Shown: positions 32,748-41,046, numbered from the stretch's first letter. The stretch is DNA of 64,000 bases from JBGQOG01 sp052113705 (GCF_052113705.1 NZ_JBGQOG010000002.1:124001-188000); one strand, 5' to 3'. Notes: generated from the sequence alone by a model not told the origin. Program-made: numbers and translations.

Positions 32748-33545
32748 ATGAGCCTGCGCTTTGCCCTGAATCACATGACGACGCCGCAGCTGTCGGTGAC
32801 GGATTTCTTTGCGCTGGCCGGTCGTCTCGGGATGCGCGAGGTGGAAATCCGCAATGATCTCGACGGGAATGCGATTCTGGACGGCACCCCGGCGGCCACG
32901 GTGAAAGCGGCGGCCGCGGCGGCAGGCGTCACGATTTACACGATCAACGCGCAGCAGCGTTTCAACGATTGGGGGCCGGTGCGTGCAGCGGAGGCGACCG
33001 CGCTTGCCGATTACGCGCAGGCCTGCGGCTGCAGGGCGCTGGTGCTGGTGCCGGTCTGCGATGGTACGGCGGCGGATCAGGATAAATTGGTCGAAGCCCT
33101 CGCGGCGCTGAAGCCGATTCTGACCGCGCGCGGGCTGATCGGCTTGGTCGAGCCTTTGGGCTTTGAATTCTGCAGCCTGCGCAACAAATCCGAAGCGGTG
33201 GCGGCGATTGATGCGGTGGACGGGCGTGGCGTCTTCAAACTGGTGCATGACACGTTCCACCACCATCTGGCGGGCGAAGCGGCGACATTCCCGGAGCTGA
33301 CCGGGCTGATCCATATCTCGGGCGTCACTGATGCCGCCGTCACCGTGCCCGACATGCGCGACAGTCACCGCGTGCTGGTGGATGCAGCGGACCGTCTGGA
33401 TAACGTTAGCCAGATCAAAGCCTTGCTGGCGGCGGGCTACGACGGACCCTGCAGCTTTGAGCCCTTCGCCAGCGAAGTGCATGCGCTGGCGGACCCAGAA
33501 GCCGCGCTGCGCGCCTCGATGGATTACATCGCCGCGGGCGTCTGA
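32748..33545 (+). CDS. TIM-barrel sugar isomerase/epimerase (AP endonuclease 2-like fold)
   Basis: The 265-residue protein starts at the ATG at 32748. It shows a xylose isomerase-like TIM barrel: LAGRLGMREVEIRNDL, IYTINAQQRFNDWG, CRALVLVPVCDG, LVEPLGFEFCSLR, FKLVHDTFHHHLAG with the D and H metal ligands, and GPCSFEPFA with the terminal glutamate. This resembles 2-keto-myo-inositol isomerase (IolI) and hydroxypyruvate isomerase-type proteins; I do not assign one. Regulation by the divergent LacI gene is likely. Its 3' end overlaps the convergent CbiX-like gene by 22 bp. Confidence 0.83.
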   Translation: MSLRFALNHMTTPQLSVTDFFALAGRLGMREVEIRNDLDGNAILDGTPAATVKAAAAAAGVTIYTINAQQRFNDWGPVRAAEATALADYAQACGCRALVLVPVCDGTAADQDKLVEALAALKPILTARGLIGLVEPLGFEFCSLRNKSEAVAAIDAVDGRGVFKLVHDTFHHHLAGEAATFPELTGLIHISGVTDAAVTVPDMRDSHRVLVDAADRLDNVSQIKALLAAGYDGPCSFEPFASEVHALADPEAALRASMDYIAAGV

Positions 33546-34237
33546 GCCTCTGCCCGCAAAAGCGCGGCAGCAATCAGGGCGGGCACCTCCGGGTGCTCGC
33601 CAATCGCGGGCAGAAGCGGTCCGGTAAAGCCTGCTTCCTCCAGCGCCTCGGGCAGGTCGCCCGCCACATGCCCGGCCCGCAGGGCGAAAAACGGCAGACA
33701 GATCGCCGGTGTCAGATCGCGCGCCGCCTCGGCCAGAAACGGTGCCTCTTCGATAAAGCCGCAGAGGATGCGGGCAAAGCCCGTGCGCTGCCGCAAAGCC
33801 TCGGCCATGTCATAGGTGGAGCGGGTCGAGGTTTTCGACACTTTCGAGCCATGCGCGGCGAGGAGGAGCGTGCTCGCCTGCGGCGGGATGCCAGCTGCCT
33901 TGGCGGCGTTTTCGGCCACAATCGCCATCAGATCGGGCAAAGCCGGATCAACGCCAAAGGGCGCCACCTGCCGCGCGTTTACCGCACCTGCTTCGGCCAG
34001 ACGTTTCGGCAGATGCGTGCCGGTGAACCAGCCCTCGGCCATGAAAAACGGATAGATCACCGGGCGTTGCAGCCCCTCCAGCGCGGCCGCCAATGCCCCC
34101 TCGGCGGCCAGCGTCGCGCCCCGCACGCGCCAGCCGGGCAGCTGTGCGGCAACCGATTGTGCCAAGGCTTGCAGGTGCCGCTCCTGCGGTTCGGGGTCGG
34201 CCGGGGCTCCGTGGGCGATGATCAGGGCGTCGGGCAT
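33524..34237 (-). CDS. CbiX-like protein (sirohydrochlorin chelatase family)
   Basis: Started at the ATG complementary to 34235-34237 (GGAGAGAG before it), the product has 237 residues. Two CbiX half-domains are visible: LIIAHGAPADPEPQERHLQ with the active-site histidine near the N-terminus, and LLLAAHGSKVSKTSTRSTYD in the second half. Both His-Gly pairs are kept. CbiX/SirB insert cobalt, iron or nickel into sirohydrochlorin; no siroheme or cobalamin gene is near, so the metal and pathway are unknown. It ends inside the 3' end of the TIM-barrel gene on the opposite strand. Confidence 0.8.
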   Translation of the reverse strand: MPDALIIAHGAPADPEPQERHLQALAQSVAAQLPGWRVRGATLAAEGALAAALEGLQRPVIYPFFMAEGWFTGTHLPKRLAEAGAVNARQVAPFGVDPALPDLMAIVAENAAKAAGIPPQASTLLLAAHGSKVSKTSTRSTYDMAEALRQRTGFARILCGFIEEAPFLAEAARDLTPAICLPFFALRAGHVAGDLPEALEEAGFTGPLLPAIGEHPEVPALIAAALLRAEAQTPAAM

Positions 34238-34299
34238 ATCTCTCTCCTGCAAGCGCGCCTCTGAATGTGGTCCGCGCGGGCCGGGCGGCAAGTGTTAAG

Positions 34300-34495
34300 C
34301 GAGTATTACCGGCAAGCCTATGAATTCGTGTCGTATTTTACAGAGCATTTTCTTGCCCCGACTCAGAACTTCCCGCATACAGAACACATCCGGCCAGGAC
34401 GGCCAGAACCCGAATTTAGTTCACGTGTGGTGCGTTAGGGGAGCACGTGGGGTGGTGGAGGGTCCTGGTAGGGGTGCCGGGACCCTCCGTTTTTT
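34300..34495 (+). ncRNA. Candidate small RNA ending in an orphan terminator
   Basis: The gap 34238-34526 has no credible plus-strand reading frame, yet it ends in a perfect terminator on the plus strand. A possible weak promoter (TTGCCC with CATACA 17 bp later) lies around 34350-34380. Two CACGTG boxes follow at about 34421 and 34444. The 5' end of any transcript cannot be set from sequence. No known RNA family was recognised. Confidence 0.3.
34457..34495 (+). terminator. Orphan rho-independent terminator upstream of the EVE gene end
   Basis: GGAGGGTCC (34457-34465) pairs perfectly with GGACCCTCC (34480-34488), and GTTTTTT follows to 34495. The T run is on the plus strand, so it does not terminate the minus-strand EVE transcript next door. 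No plus-strand gene precedes it. Confidence 0.85.
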
Positions 34496-34526
34496 GACGG
34501 GGGATATTTTGCGTGGCGGCGTCGCC

Positions 34527-34946
34527 TCAGGGCTCGATGCCGCCCAGCTCGCAAACGATCTTCCATTCTTCTTCCGTCACCGGCTGCACCGAGAGGCGCA
34601 TCGAGGTGACGAGGGCCATCTGGCTCAGCCGCGGGTCGGCTTTCACCTGCGCCAGTGTGACCGGCACTTTCAGCGGCCGCACCGCGCGGATGTCGACACA
34701 ATCCCAGCGCGGATCCTCGGTGGTGCTGTCGGGATGCGAGAGCGCGCAGACCTCGACGATGCCCACCACTTCCTTGCCGATATTGGAGTGGTAGAAAAAC
34801 CCCTGATCGCCGATCTGCATGGCGCGCATGTTGTTGCGCGCGAGGTAGTTGCGCACGCCGCCCCATTCCTCACCGACCGCGCCCTTGGCGACCTGCGCGT
34901 CCCAGCCCCAGACATCCGGCTCGGATTTGAACAGCCATTTCGCCAT
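34527..34946 (-). CDS. EVE domain-containing protein
   Basis: The 139-residue protein starts at the ATG complementary to 34944-34946; the TGATG overlap with the YciI gene supports this over an upstream start. The EVE/PUA-like fold shows AKWLFKSEPDVWGWD, GVRNYLARNNMRAMQIGDQGFFYHS and VVGIVEV. This pattern is that of the thymocyte nuclear protein 1 family, which binds modified bases in nucleic acids. The bacterial role is unclear. It is the last gene of the tsaD-gpsA-YciI-EVE run, a grouping common in alphaproteobacteria. Confidence 0.9.
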   Translation of the reverse strand: MAKWLFKSEPDVWGWDAQVAKGAVGEEWGGVRNYLARNNMRAMQIGDQGFFYHSNIGKEVVGIVEVCALSHPDSTTEDPRWDCVDIRAVRPLKVPVTLAQVKADPRLSQMALVTSMRLSVQPVTEEEWKIVCELGGIEP

Positions 34947-35215
34947 CAGCCGATCACCTTTTTCCATTCGGTGACCGAGACACTCTCGAAAAGGCCCGCT
35001 GCGGCATAGGGATCACCTGCGGCCCAGGCTTCGGCCCCGGCCAGATCATTGGCCTCCACCACAACGAGCGAGCCGCACATCTGCCCGGCTTCCAGGAACG
35101 GCCCGGCCATTTTCACGATGCCGGTCGCCTCGATATAGGCCAGATGCGCGGCGCGGGTGTCGAGGCGGGTTTGCAGATGGCCGGGTTTGTCACGGCAGAT
35201 GACGGCGAAAAGCAT
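34946..35215 (-). CDS. YciI-family protein
   Basis: The 89-residue protein has the YCII ferredoxin-like fold: MLFAVICRDKPGHLQTRLDTRAAHLAYIEA near the N-terminus with the conserved histidine, MAGPFLEAGQMCGSLVVVEA, and GDPYAAAGLFESVSV. The conserved histidine and aspartate suggest enzyme activity but none is established for this branch. It lies 3 bp after gpsA and overlaps the EVE gene by 1 bp. Confidence 0.9.
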   Translation of the reverse strand: MLFAVICRDKPGHLQTRLDTRAAHLAYIEATGIVKMAGPFLEAGQMCGSLVVVEANDLAGAEAWAAGDPYAAAGLFESVSVTEWKKVIG

Positions 35216-35218
35216 GGG

Positions 35219-36178
35219 TTACTCCTGTTTCAGCGGCCGCGCGAGCAGCGCGGTAACGGCATTTTCAACGGTGATCTTGCCATCCACAAGGGCGGCGACC
35301 ATCTGCGAGACGGGCAGATCCAGCCCATGCCGCGCGATCAGCGGCACGAGCGCGCGGGCGGTGGCGGCACCCTCCACCGTGGTGGTGGTGTCAAAGGCTT
35401 GGCCGGCGCCGAGCGCATGGCCATAGCGGAAATTGCGCGACTGGTCCGAGCCGCAGGTCAGCACCAGATCGCCCAGACCCGAGAGGCCCGAGAGCGTCTC
35501 CGCCTGCGCCCCCCAGAGGGTGGCCGCGCGCATCATCTCGGCAAAACCCCGGGTCATCAGCGCGGCGCGCGCACTGTCACCCAAGCCCGCGCCCATCACC
35601 ACGCCCGCCGCGATGGCGACGACGTTTTTCAATGCGCCGCCCAGTTCGGCCCCGCGAAGATCGGTGCTGAGATAGAGCCGCAATACGGGGGTGGAAAGCA
35701 GGCTCTGCAGCCGCGGCCCGACCTCGGGATCGGCGCAGGCCAGCGTCAGCGCGGTGGGCAGGCCGCGGGCGATGTCGGCGGCAAAGCTCGGGCCGGTCAG
35801 CACGGCGGGCACTGCCGCGGGGCAGGCATCGGCAATCAGGGCGGAGGGGCCATTGCCGGTGGCAAGGTCGATGCCTTTGCAACAGGCGACCAGGATCTTG
35901 CCGTCAAGCTGCGCGGTATGCTGCGCCAGAAACCCCGCGAGTTGCTGCATCGGCACGCCGAGCAAGACCACTTCGGCTGCCGAAATATCCGCCATTTCAG
36001 CTGTAACAGTGACGTTTTCGGGCAGGGTCACGCCGGGCAGGCGGCGGTTCTCGCGCCCGCTCTGCATCCGCTGCGCCTGTTCGGCGTCGCGCGCCCAGAG
36101 GATCACCGGGGTTTGGCGGGAGAGGGTGACGGCGAGCGCGGTGCCAAAGGCGCCTGCACCCAGAATCGCGATGCTCAT
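35219..36178 (-). CDS. gpsA: Glycerol-3-phosphate dehydrogenase (NAD(P))
   Basis: The 319-residue enzyme makes sn-glycerol-3-phosphate for phospholipids. The N-terminal Rossmann motif is AILGAGAFGTALAVTLS. VVLLGVPMQQLAGF, ACCKGIDLATG with the catalytic lysine, and VLTGPSFAADIARGLPTA follow. The C-terminal substrate domain has LKNVVAIAAGVVMGAGLGDSARAAL and GLSGLGDLVLTC. It is coupled to tsaD by 4 bp overlap. All key residues are present. Confidence 0.96.
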   Translation of the reverse strand: MSIAILGAGAFGTALAVTLSRQTPVILWARDAEQAQRMQSGRENRRLPGVTLPENVTVTAEMADISAAEVVLLGVPMQQLAGFLAQHTAQLDGKILVACCKGIDLATGNGPSALIADACPAAVPAVLTGPSFAADIARGLPTALTLACADPEVGPRLQSLLSTPVLRLYLSTDLRGAELGGALKNVVAIAAGVVMGAGLGDSARAALMTRGFAEMMRAATLWGAQAETLSGLSGLGDLVLTCGSDQSRNFRYGHALGAGQAFDTTTTVEGAATARALVPLIARHGLDLPVSQMVAALVDGKITVENAVTALLARPLKQE

Positions 36179-37269
36179 GCCTTGGCTCCCTTTTTCCCGG
36201 CACCGAGCATGGGCTGCGCGGTTTTGTCCAGCGGCCAGCGGGGACGTGCGGACAGCGTCATGTCATCACGCGCGCCGCTGCGGAACCGCTCAATCCCCGC
36301 CCAGGCGATCATTGCGGCATTGTCGGTGCACAGACCCAGCGGTGGGGCCAGAAACCGCGCGCCCATTTCCACAGAAACCGTCTCTAATGCGGCCCGAATG
36401 GCCTTGTTGGCGGCAACGCCCCCCGCCACGGCAAAGGCGGGTTCGGCAGGGCCAAGCGCCATGTATTCTGCCAAAGCGCGGCGTGATTTCTCGGCCAGAA
36501 CCGCGACAACCGCCGCCTGAAACCCGGCGCAAAGATCGGCGCGGATCTGCTGCGGCAACCCGCCATGCTCGGCCACCACCGCATCCCGCGCCCGCAACAG
36601 CGCGGTTTTCAGCCCGGAGAAGGACATGTCGCAGCCGGGCCGGTCCAGCAAAGGGCGCGGAAAGCGGAAGGCTTTTTCGGAGCCGCGCTGCGCCTCGGCC
36701 TCGACCGAGGGGCCGCCTGGCTGTGGTAGGGCCAGCAGTTTTGCTGTTTTGTCAAAGGCTTCGCCCGGGGCATCGTCGATGGTGCCGCCCAGGCGGGTGA
36801 AATCTTCGGGGCTTTTGACGATCAGGAACTGGCAATGCCCGCCCGAGACCAGCAGCATCAGATAGGGAAAGCTCAGCCCGTCGGTCAGCCGCGGCGTCAG
36901 CGCATGGCCTGCCAGATGGTTGACGCCGATCAGCGGCAATCCGGCCCCCGCCGCGATCCCCTTGGCGCACATCACACCGGAAAGGACGCCGCCGATCAGC
37001 CCCGGCCCGGCGGTCACCGCCACGCCATCCAGATCGCGCAGGCTCAGCCCGGCGGCGGCCAGCGCCTCTTCTACACAGAGGTCCAGCTTTTCGGCATGGG
37101 CACGGGCGGCCAGTTCCGGCACCACGCCACCAAAGGGCGCGTGCAGCGCGGTCTGCCCCGCGACGATGGAGGCGAGCACCGTTCCATGTGCACCGTTCAG
37201 CCGGACCACGGCGGCGGCGGTGTCATCGCAGCTCGATTCAATACCGAGGAGGGTCAGGGTCTGTGTCAT
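36175..37269 (-). CDS. tsaD: tRNA threonylcarbamoyladenosine synthesis protein TsaD (Gcp/Kae1)
   Basis: Started at the ATG complementary to 37267-37269 (MTQTLTLLGIESSCDDTAAA), it has 364 residues. The ASKHA fold has the metal-binding histidines in GVNHLAGHALTP, the LLVSGGHCQFL strand, IDDAPGEAFDKTAKLL, and the late FAVAGGVAANKAIRAAL. It transfers the threonylcarbamoyl group to A37 of ANN-decoding tRNAs. It heads the leftward tsaD-gpsA-YciI-EVE operon and diverges from hemD. Confidence 0.95.
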   Translation of the reverse strand: MTQTLTLLGIESSCDDTAAAVVRLNGAHGTVLASIVAGQTALHAPFGGVVPELAARAHAEKLDLCVEEALAAAGLSLRDLDGVAVTAGPGLIGGVLSGVMCAKGIAAGAGLPLIGVNHLAGHALTPRLTDGLSFPYLMLLVSGGHCQFLIVKSPEDFTRLGGTIDDAPGEAFDKTAKLLALPQPGGPSVEAEAQRGSEKAFRFPRPLLDRPGCDMSFSGLKTALLRARDAVVAEHGGLPQQIRADLCAGFQAAVVAVLAEKSRRALAEYMALGPAEPAFAVAGGVAANKAIRAALETVSVEMGARFLAPPLGLCTDNAAMIAWAGIERFRSGARDDMTLSARPRWPLDKTAQPMLGAGKKGAKA

Positions 37270-37344
37270 GCTCTGCCGGTTGCGAGGGTTCCCCGTCGCA
37301 GGTAACACCGGGGAAGGTTTCACACAATCCTCAGGGGGGAAGCG

Positions 37345-38076
37345 ATGGCCGATCCGCGCCCGGTTTTGCTACTGACCCGTCCGGAGGCGGCCTCGCGCCG
37401 GTTCGCGGCGGCCTTTGCCGGGCGATTCGGGGAAGATTGGCCGGTGCTGATCGCGCCCCTGATGCAGATTGTGCCGGTTCCGGCGGAGATCCCCCCGGCA
37501 GCAGCGGTGATCTTCACCTCGGAAAATGCGGTGCGCTTCTGGCCCGCTGCCGCGCCGCGCCCATCCTTGGCCTGGTGTGTGGGCGCACGCACGGCGGCGG
37601 CGGCATCGGCGGCGGGATTTGCCGTGCGGCAGGGCCCCGGCGATGCACAGGGCCTTGTCGCGGCGATCCGCGCGGCGGATGCGGTTGACGGCCCTTTGCT
37701 GCATGCACAGGGGCGGCATGTGGCGCAGGATCTGGCCCTGGCGCTGAATTCCGCCGGAATAGAGACGCTTTCGGTGGTGATTTATGACCAGATCGCTGTG
37801 CCCGCACCCGCGGCGCTGACCGACGTGTTGGCCGGAGAGGCGCCGGTGCTGCTGCCGCTGTTCTCGCCCCGCTCGGCGGAGCTGCTGCAAAAGGCCTGCC
37901 CGATCCGCCGCGCCCCACTCTGGCTGGCGGCAATGAGCCCGGCGGTGCGTGGGGCAGCGGCACCCTTGCGGGCCGCCCGGCAGGTCGGTGCGGCGACACC
38001 GGATGCAGGGGCGATGTTGGAGGCGCTGGCGGTACTGATTGCCGCAGAGGCGCCGGATGCGGACCACCCGACTTGA
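37345..38076 (+). CDS. hemD: Uroporphyrinogen-III synthase
   Basis: The 243-residue protein is weakly conserved, as HemD always is. VLLLTRPEAASRRFAAAF at the start, AAVIFTSENAVRFW, WCVGARTAAAASAAGF, and the second-domain SVVIYDQIAVPAPAALTDVL with LLPLFSPRSAELL fit the two-lobed HEM4 fold. It closes hydroxymethylbilane into uroporphyrinogen III. In many alphaproteobacteria hemC is next to it; here tsaD is, and hemC is absent. It precedes the Mic60-like and hemY genes on the same strand. Confidence 0.88.
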   Translation: MADPRPVLLLTRPEAASRRFAAAFAGRFGEDWPVLIAPLMQIVPVPAEIPPAAAVIFTSENAVRFWPAAAPRPSLAWCVGARTAAAASAAGFAVRQGPGDAQGLVAAIRAADAVDGPLLHAQGRHVAQDLALALNSAGIETLSVVIYDQIAVPAPAALTDVLAGEAPVLLPLFSPRSAELLQKACPIRRAPLWLAAMSPAVRGAAAPLRAARQVGAATPDAGAMLEALAVLIAAEAPDADHPT

Positions 38077-38146
38077 GACCAGTGGGCGGGCGGACTAGAT
38101 TGATTTCAAAGCGCTCTGCCGCGCGGCGCCAGTGGAAGGACATCCT

Positions 38147-39352
38147 GTGACCCAGCCAATTCCCCCGAAAACCGATGAAACCGATGAAACCGCTGAAACC
38201 CGCCCGGATGGCATGGAAAAAGCGCCGGAATCGCCCGTTTCGGAGGATATGAAGGCGGAAACGGCGATGTCTCAGGATGCCGCAAAACCGGATGCTGCGG
38301 CGGAACCGGTGATTCCCGAGGCGCCGAAAGTGGCCGCACCGGAGGCGTCCCGCAGCAAGGCCGCGTCTCAGGCATCGGCGGCGAAAGCCGTTCCGGCGCG
38401 CCGGGGCGGGTTTCTGGGCATGGTACTGGGGGGCGTTTGCGCCGCGGCGCTGGGCGCGGGCGCAACGATTTATCTTTTGCCGCAACTGCCGCCCGAATGG
38501 TTGCCGCCGGTTGCGCCCGCGGTGGATATCGCACCGCTGGAGGCAGAACTCGCGGCGCAAAAAGCCGAAATTGCGCAGCTGACCCAAAAGCTTTCGGCGG
38601 CGGCCAAGCCAGCACCTGCAGTTGATCTGACGCCGTTGGAGGAAAGGATCAGCGCTTTGGAAGCCGCGCCGCCTGCCGAGGCCATTGCGGCCCCCGCGCA
38701 GGATATGAGCGCGATGGAGGCTGAGATTGCGCAGTTGCGGCAGATGATTGTGGACGGCTCCGGCGCGGGGGCGGCGCAAGAGCAGATTGCCGCGGCGGCA
38801 GAGGCGGCCTCGGAACGGATCGCGGCGGCGGAAAAACAGGCGCAGGATTTGCAGGCGGAAAGCCAGGCGGCGGCCAAGCGGGCGCTGGCACAGGCGGCGC
38901 TGTCGCATCTGCGGGCCTCACTTGAGACCGGGGCACCGGCCGAGAGTGCCAAGGCCGATCTGGCCGAGGCGGGGATTGAACTGCCCGCCGCTTTGTCGGG
39001 TCCGGTGCCCAGCCTGATCGAGCTGCGTGCCTCATTCGCGGAACCGGCGCGGCAGGCGCTGGCCGTGGCGCGGCGTGAGACCGCGGGCAGCGGCACGCTG
39101 GAGCGGCTGGGGGCGTTTTTCATGGCGCAGACCGGCGCGCGTTCGCTCAGCCCGCAGGAGGGCAGCGATCCGGATGCGGTGCTCTCGCGCGCCGAGGCGG
39201 CGGTGCAGAGCGGCGATGTGGCGACGGCGCTGACCGAGATTGCGGCACTGCCCGAGGCGGCGCAGGCGGAATTGTCGGCCTGGGTGTCGGATGCCAAGGC
39301 CTATCAGGCGGCGGGGGATGCGCTGGGCGCGCTCTCTGCCGGTCTGAAGTGA
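38147..39352 (+). CDS. Mic60/mitofilin-like inner membrane protein
   Basis: The start is a GTG at 38147 with AAGGA at 38136-38140; the product has 401 residues. The N-terminal 85 residues are acidic, proline- and alanine-rich. One transmembrane helix follows at about 87-112 (RRGGFLGMVLGGVCAAALGAGATIYLLP). Then comes an alanine/glutamate-rich coiled coil (about 125-260) and a C-terminal helical domain with the mitofilin-like end (LSRAEAAVQSGDVATALTEIAALPEAAQ). Alphaproteobacterial Mic60 homologues with this layout occur next to hemY and can bend membranes. The location between hemD and hemY strongly supports the call. Confidence 0.8.
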   Translation: MTQPIPPKTDETDETAETRPDGMEKAPESPVSEDMKAETAMSQDAAKPDAAAEPVIPEAPKVAAPEASRSKAASQASAAKAVPARRGGFLGMVLGGVCAAALGAGATIYLLPQLPPEWLPPVAPAVDIAPLEAELAAQKAEIAQLTQKLSAAAKPAPAVDLTPLEERISALEAAPPAEAIAAPAQDMSAMEAEIAQLRQMIVDGSGAGAAQEQIAAAAEAASERIAAAEKQAQDLQAESQAAAKRALAQAALSHLRASLETGAPAESAKADLAEAGIELPAALSGPVPSLIELRASFAEPARQALAVARRETAGSGTLERLGAFFMAQTGARSLSPQEGSDPDAVLSRAEAAVQSGDVATALTEIAALPEAAQAELSAWVSDAKAYQAAGDALGALSAGLK

Positions 39353-39362
39353 GGGGGCGGCG

Positions 39363-40886
39363 ATGATCTGGTCATTCGTGAAAATCGCGCTGTTTCTGGT
39401 TTTGGTGGCGGCGCTGACGCTGGGGGCGATGCATGTGGCCGATATGGGCACCGGCATCCGTCTGGTCGTGGCGGGCACGGAATACAGCTTTGGCCCCCTG
39501 CAGGCGGTGATCGCGGCAATTGTCGCGATGGCGGCACTTTGGATCGTGCTCAAGGCGTTGGGGCTTCTGGTGGCGTTTTTGCGCTTTCTCAACGGGGATG
39601 ACACCGCCGTCAGCCGCTATTTCGACCGCAACCGCGAGCGTAAGGGCTATGAGGCGCTGGCCGAAGGGATGATGGCGATCGCCTCGGGCGAGGGCAAGGT
39701 GGCGCAATCCAAGGCGGCGCGGGCCGAGAAATATCTGGGCCGGCCGGAGCTGACCAATCTATTGTCGGCGCAGGCGGCGGAGCTTGCGGGCGATGGCAAG
39801 CGGGCGGCCACGATCTACAAACGGCTCTTGGCGGATGACCGCACGCGGTTTGTGGGCGTGCGCGGGCTGATGAAGCAAAAGCTGGATGAGGGCGACACGG
39901 CGACGGCGCTGAAGCTGGCGGAAAAGGCCTGGGCGCTGAAGCCGCGGCATGAGGAAGTGCAGAACGTCCTGCTGAAACTGCAGGCCGAGAGTGGCGACTG
40001 GAAAGGCGCGCGCGCCACCATCGGTGCCAAGGCGAAACAGGGTCTCTTGCCGCGCGATGTGGCCAAGCGGCGCGATGCGGTGCTGGCACTGCAAGAGGCC
40101 AAGGTGGTGATCGACGAAGGCTCGAGCATCGAGGCGCGGGAAGCGGCGATTGCCGCCAACAAAGCCTCGCCCGATCTGATTCCCGCCGCGGTCATGGCCG
40201 CCGAGAGCTATATTGCGGCGGATAAGCCGAAATATGCCACCCGGGTGCTCTTGAAGGCCTGGGAGGCGCAGCCGCATCCTGATCTGGCGGCCGCCTTTGC
40301 CGCCATCGCGCCGGAAGAGACGCCGGCTGAACGTCTCAAGCGCTTTGAGGTGTTGATCGCGCGGCAGCCGAAGGCCGAGGAAAGCCGCCTGCTGAGCGCC
40401 GAGCTGAACATTGCCGCCGAAGATTTCCCCGCCGCGCGCCGCGCGCTGGGCGATCTGCATGAGGTGCATCCGACCGCGCGGGGCCTGACCATCATGGCTG
40501 CGATCGAGCGGGGCGAGGGCGCCGATGATGCGGTGGTGCGCGGCTGGCTGGCGCGGGCGCTGACCGCGAGCCGGGGCCCGCAATGGTGCTGCGACAAATG
40601 CCAGAACATTCAGGCCGAATGGGGCCCGGTCTGCGACAATTGCGGTGGCTTTGACACGCTGAGCTGGCGCGAGCCGCCGCAGGGCGGGGTGCCCTTGGGT
40701 AATGGCGCGGAAATGCTGCCGCTGATCGTGGGAAAACCGGCTTTTGTGGCCGAATCCGTGACGCATCCGGAGACGAATGAGGATCTGGGCATGGATTTCA
40801 CCGAGATCCCGGAGGCGGAAACCGTGGATCCTTTGGCGGTGCCGGTGTCCGTCGCGATGGCGCGCGGACAAGAACCGAAAAAATAG
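39363..40886 (+). CDS. hemY: HemY-type TPR membrane protein with C-terminal zinc ribbon
   Basis: The 507-residue protein begins with two membrane helices (SFVKIALFLVLVAALTLGA and LQAVIAAIVAMAALWIVLK), as in HemY_N. TPR-like repeats fill residues 90-390, including AAELAGDGKRAATIYKRLLA. Near residue 410 a rubredoxin-like CxxC pair follows (CCDKCQ and CDNC), followed by a polar tail. HemY of this type is not the oxygen-dependent protoporphyrinogen oxidase; it is a membrane TPR protein linked to heme pathway genes, and the oxidase role fits hemJ at 11951. It is 10 bp downstream of the Mic60-like gene. Confidence 0.92.
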   Translation: MIWSFVKIALFLVLVAALTLGAMHVADMGTGIRLVVAGTEYSFGPLQAVIAAIVAMAALWIVLKALGLLVAFLRFLNGDDTAVSRYFDRNRERKGYEALAEGMMAIASGEGKVAQSKAARAEKYLGRPELTNLLSAQAAELAGDGKRAATIYKRLLADDRTRFVGVRGLMKQKLDEGDTATALKLAEKAWALKPRHEEVQNVLLKLQAESGDWKGARATIGAKAKQGLLPRDVAKRRDAVLALQEAKVVIDEGSSIEAREAAIAANKASPDLIPAAVMAAESYIAADKPKYATRVLLKAWEAQPHPDLAAAFAAIAPEETPAERLKRFEVLIARQPKAEESRLLSAELNIAAEDFPAARRALGDLHEVHPTARGLTIMAAIERGEGADDAVVRGWLARALTASRGPQWCCDKCQNIQAEWGPVCDNCGGFDTLSWREPPQGGVPLGNGAEMLPLIVGKPAFVAESVTHPETNEDLGMDFTEIPEAETVDPLAVPVSVAMARGQEPKK

Positions 40887-40930
40887 GGCTACACATCCCG
40901 CGCGGTGCGTGCTAATCGCACCGCCACCAG

Positions 40931-41006
40931 GCCGCTGTAGCTCAGCTGGTAGAGCACGTCATTCGTAATGATGGGGTCGGGGGTTCGAGTCCCTTCAGCG
41001 GCACCA
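40931..41006 (+). tRNA. tRNA-Thr (anticodon CGT)
   Basis: The acceptor stem GCCGCTG pairs with CAGCGGC (40996-41002), then A and an encoded CCA. The D arm GCTC-GAGC and T arm with GTTCGAGTC are intact. The anticodon stem CGTCA/TGATG holds loop TTCGTAA, so the anticodon is CGT at 40964-40966, reading ACG (Thr). The sequence follows the bacterial tRNA-Thr(CGT) pattern. Confidence 0.97.
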
Positions 41007-41030
41007 CTTCCCTTTTTCGCGAAGATTGCC

Positions 41031-41046
41031 TTGCCCTTCGGGGCAA
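41031..41046 (+). terminator. Short hairpin after tRNA-Thr
   Basis: TTGCCC (41031-41036), a TTCG tetraloop, and GGGCAA (41041-41046) form a perfect 6 bp stem 25 nt after the tRNA. No T run follows, so termination is only suggested. Confidence 0.4.

Noticed and set aside
32592..33482. N-terminal extension of the LacI frame across the divergent TIM-barrel gene
   Set aside because: The helix-turn-helix starts about 25 residues after the ATG at 32591, and the extension is antisense to a conserved gene.
39363..40886. hemY as a protoporphyrinogen oxidase
   Set aside because: It has no FAD motif; it is the TPR-type membrane HemY. hemJ is the oxidase candidate.
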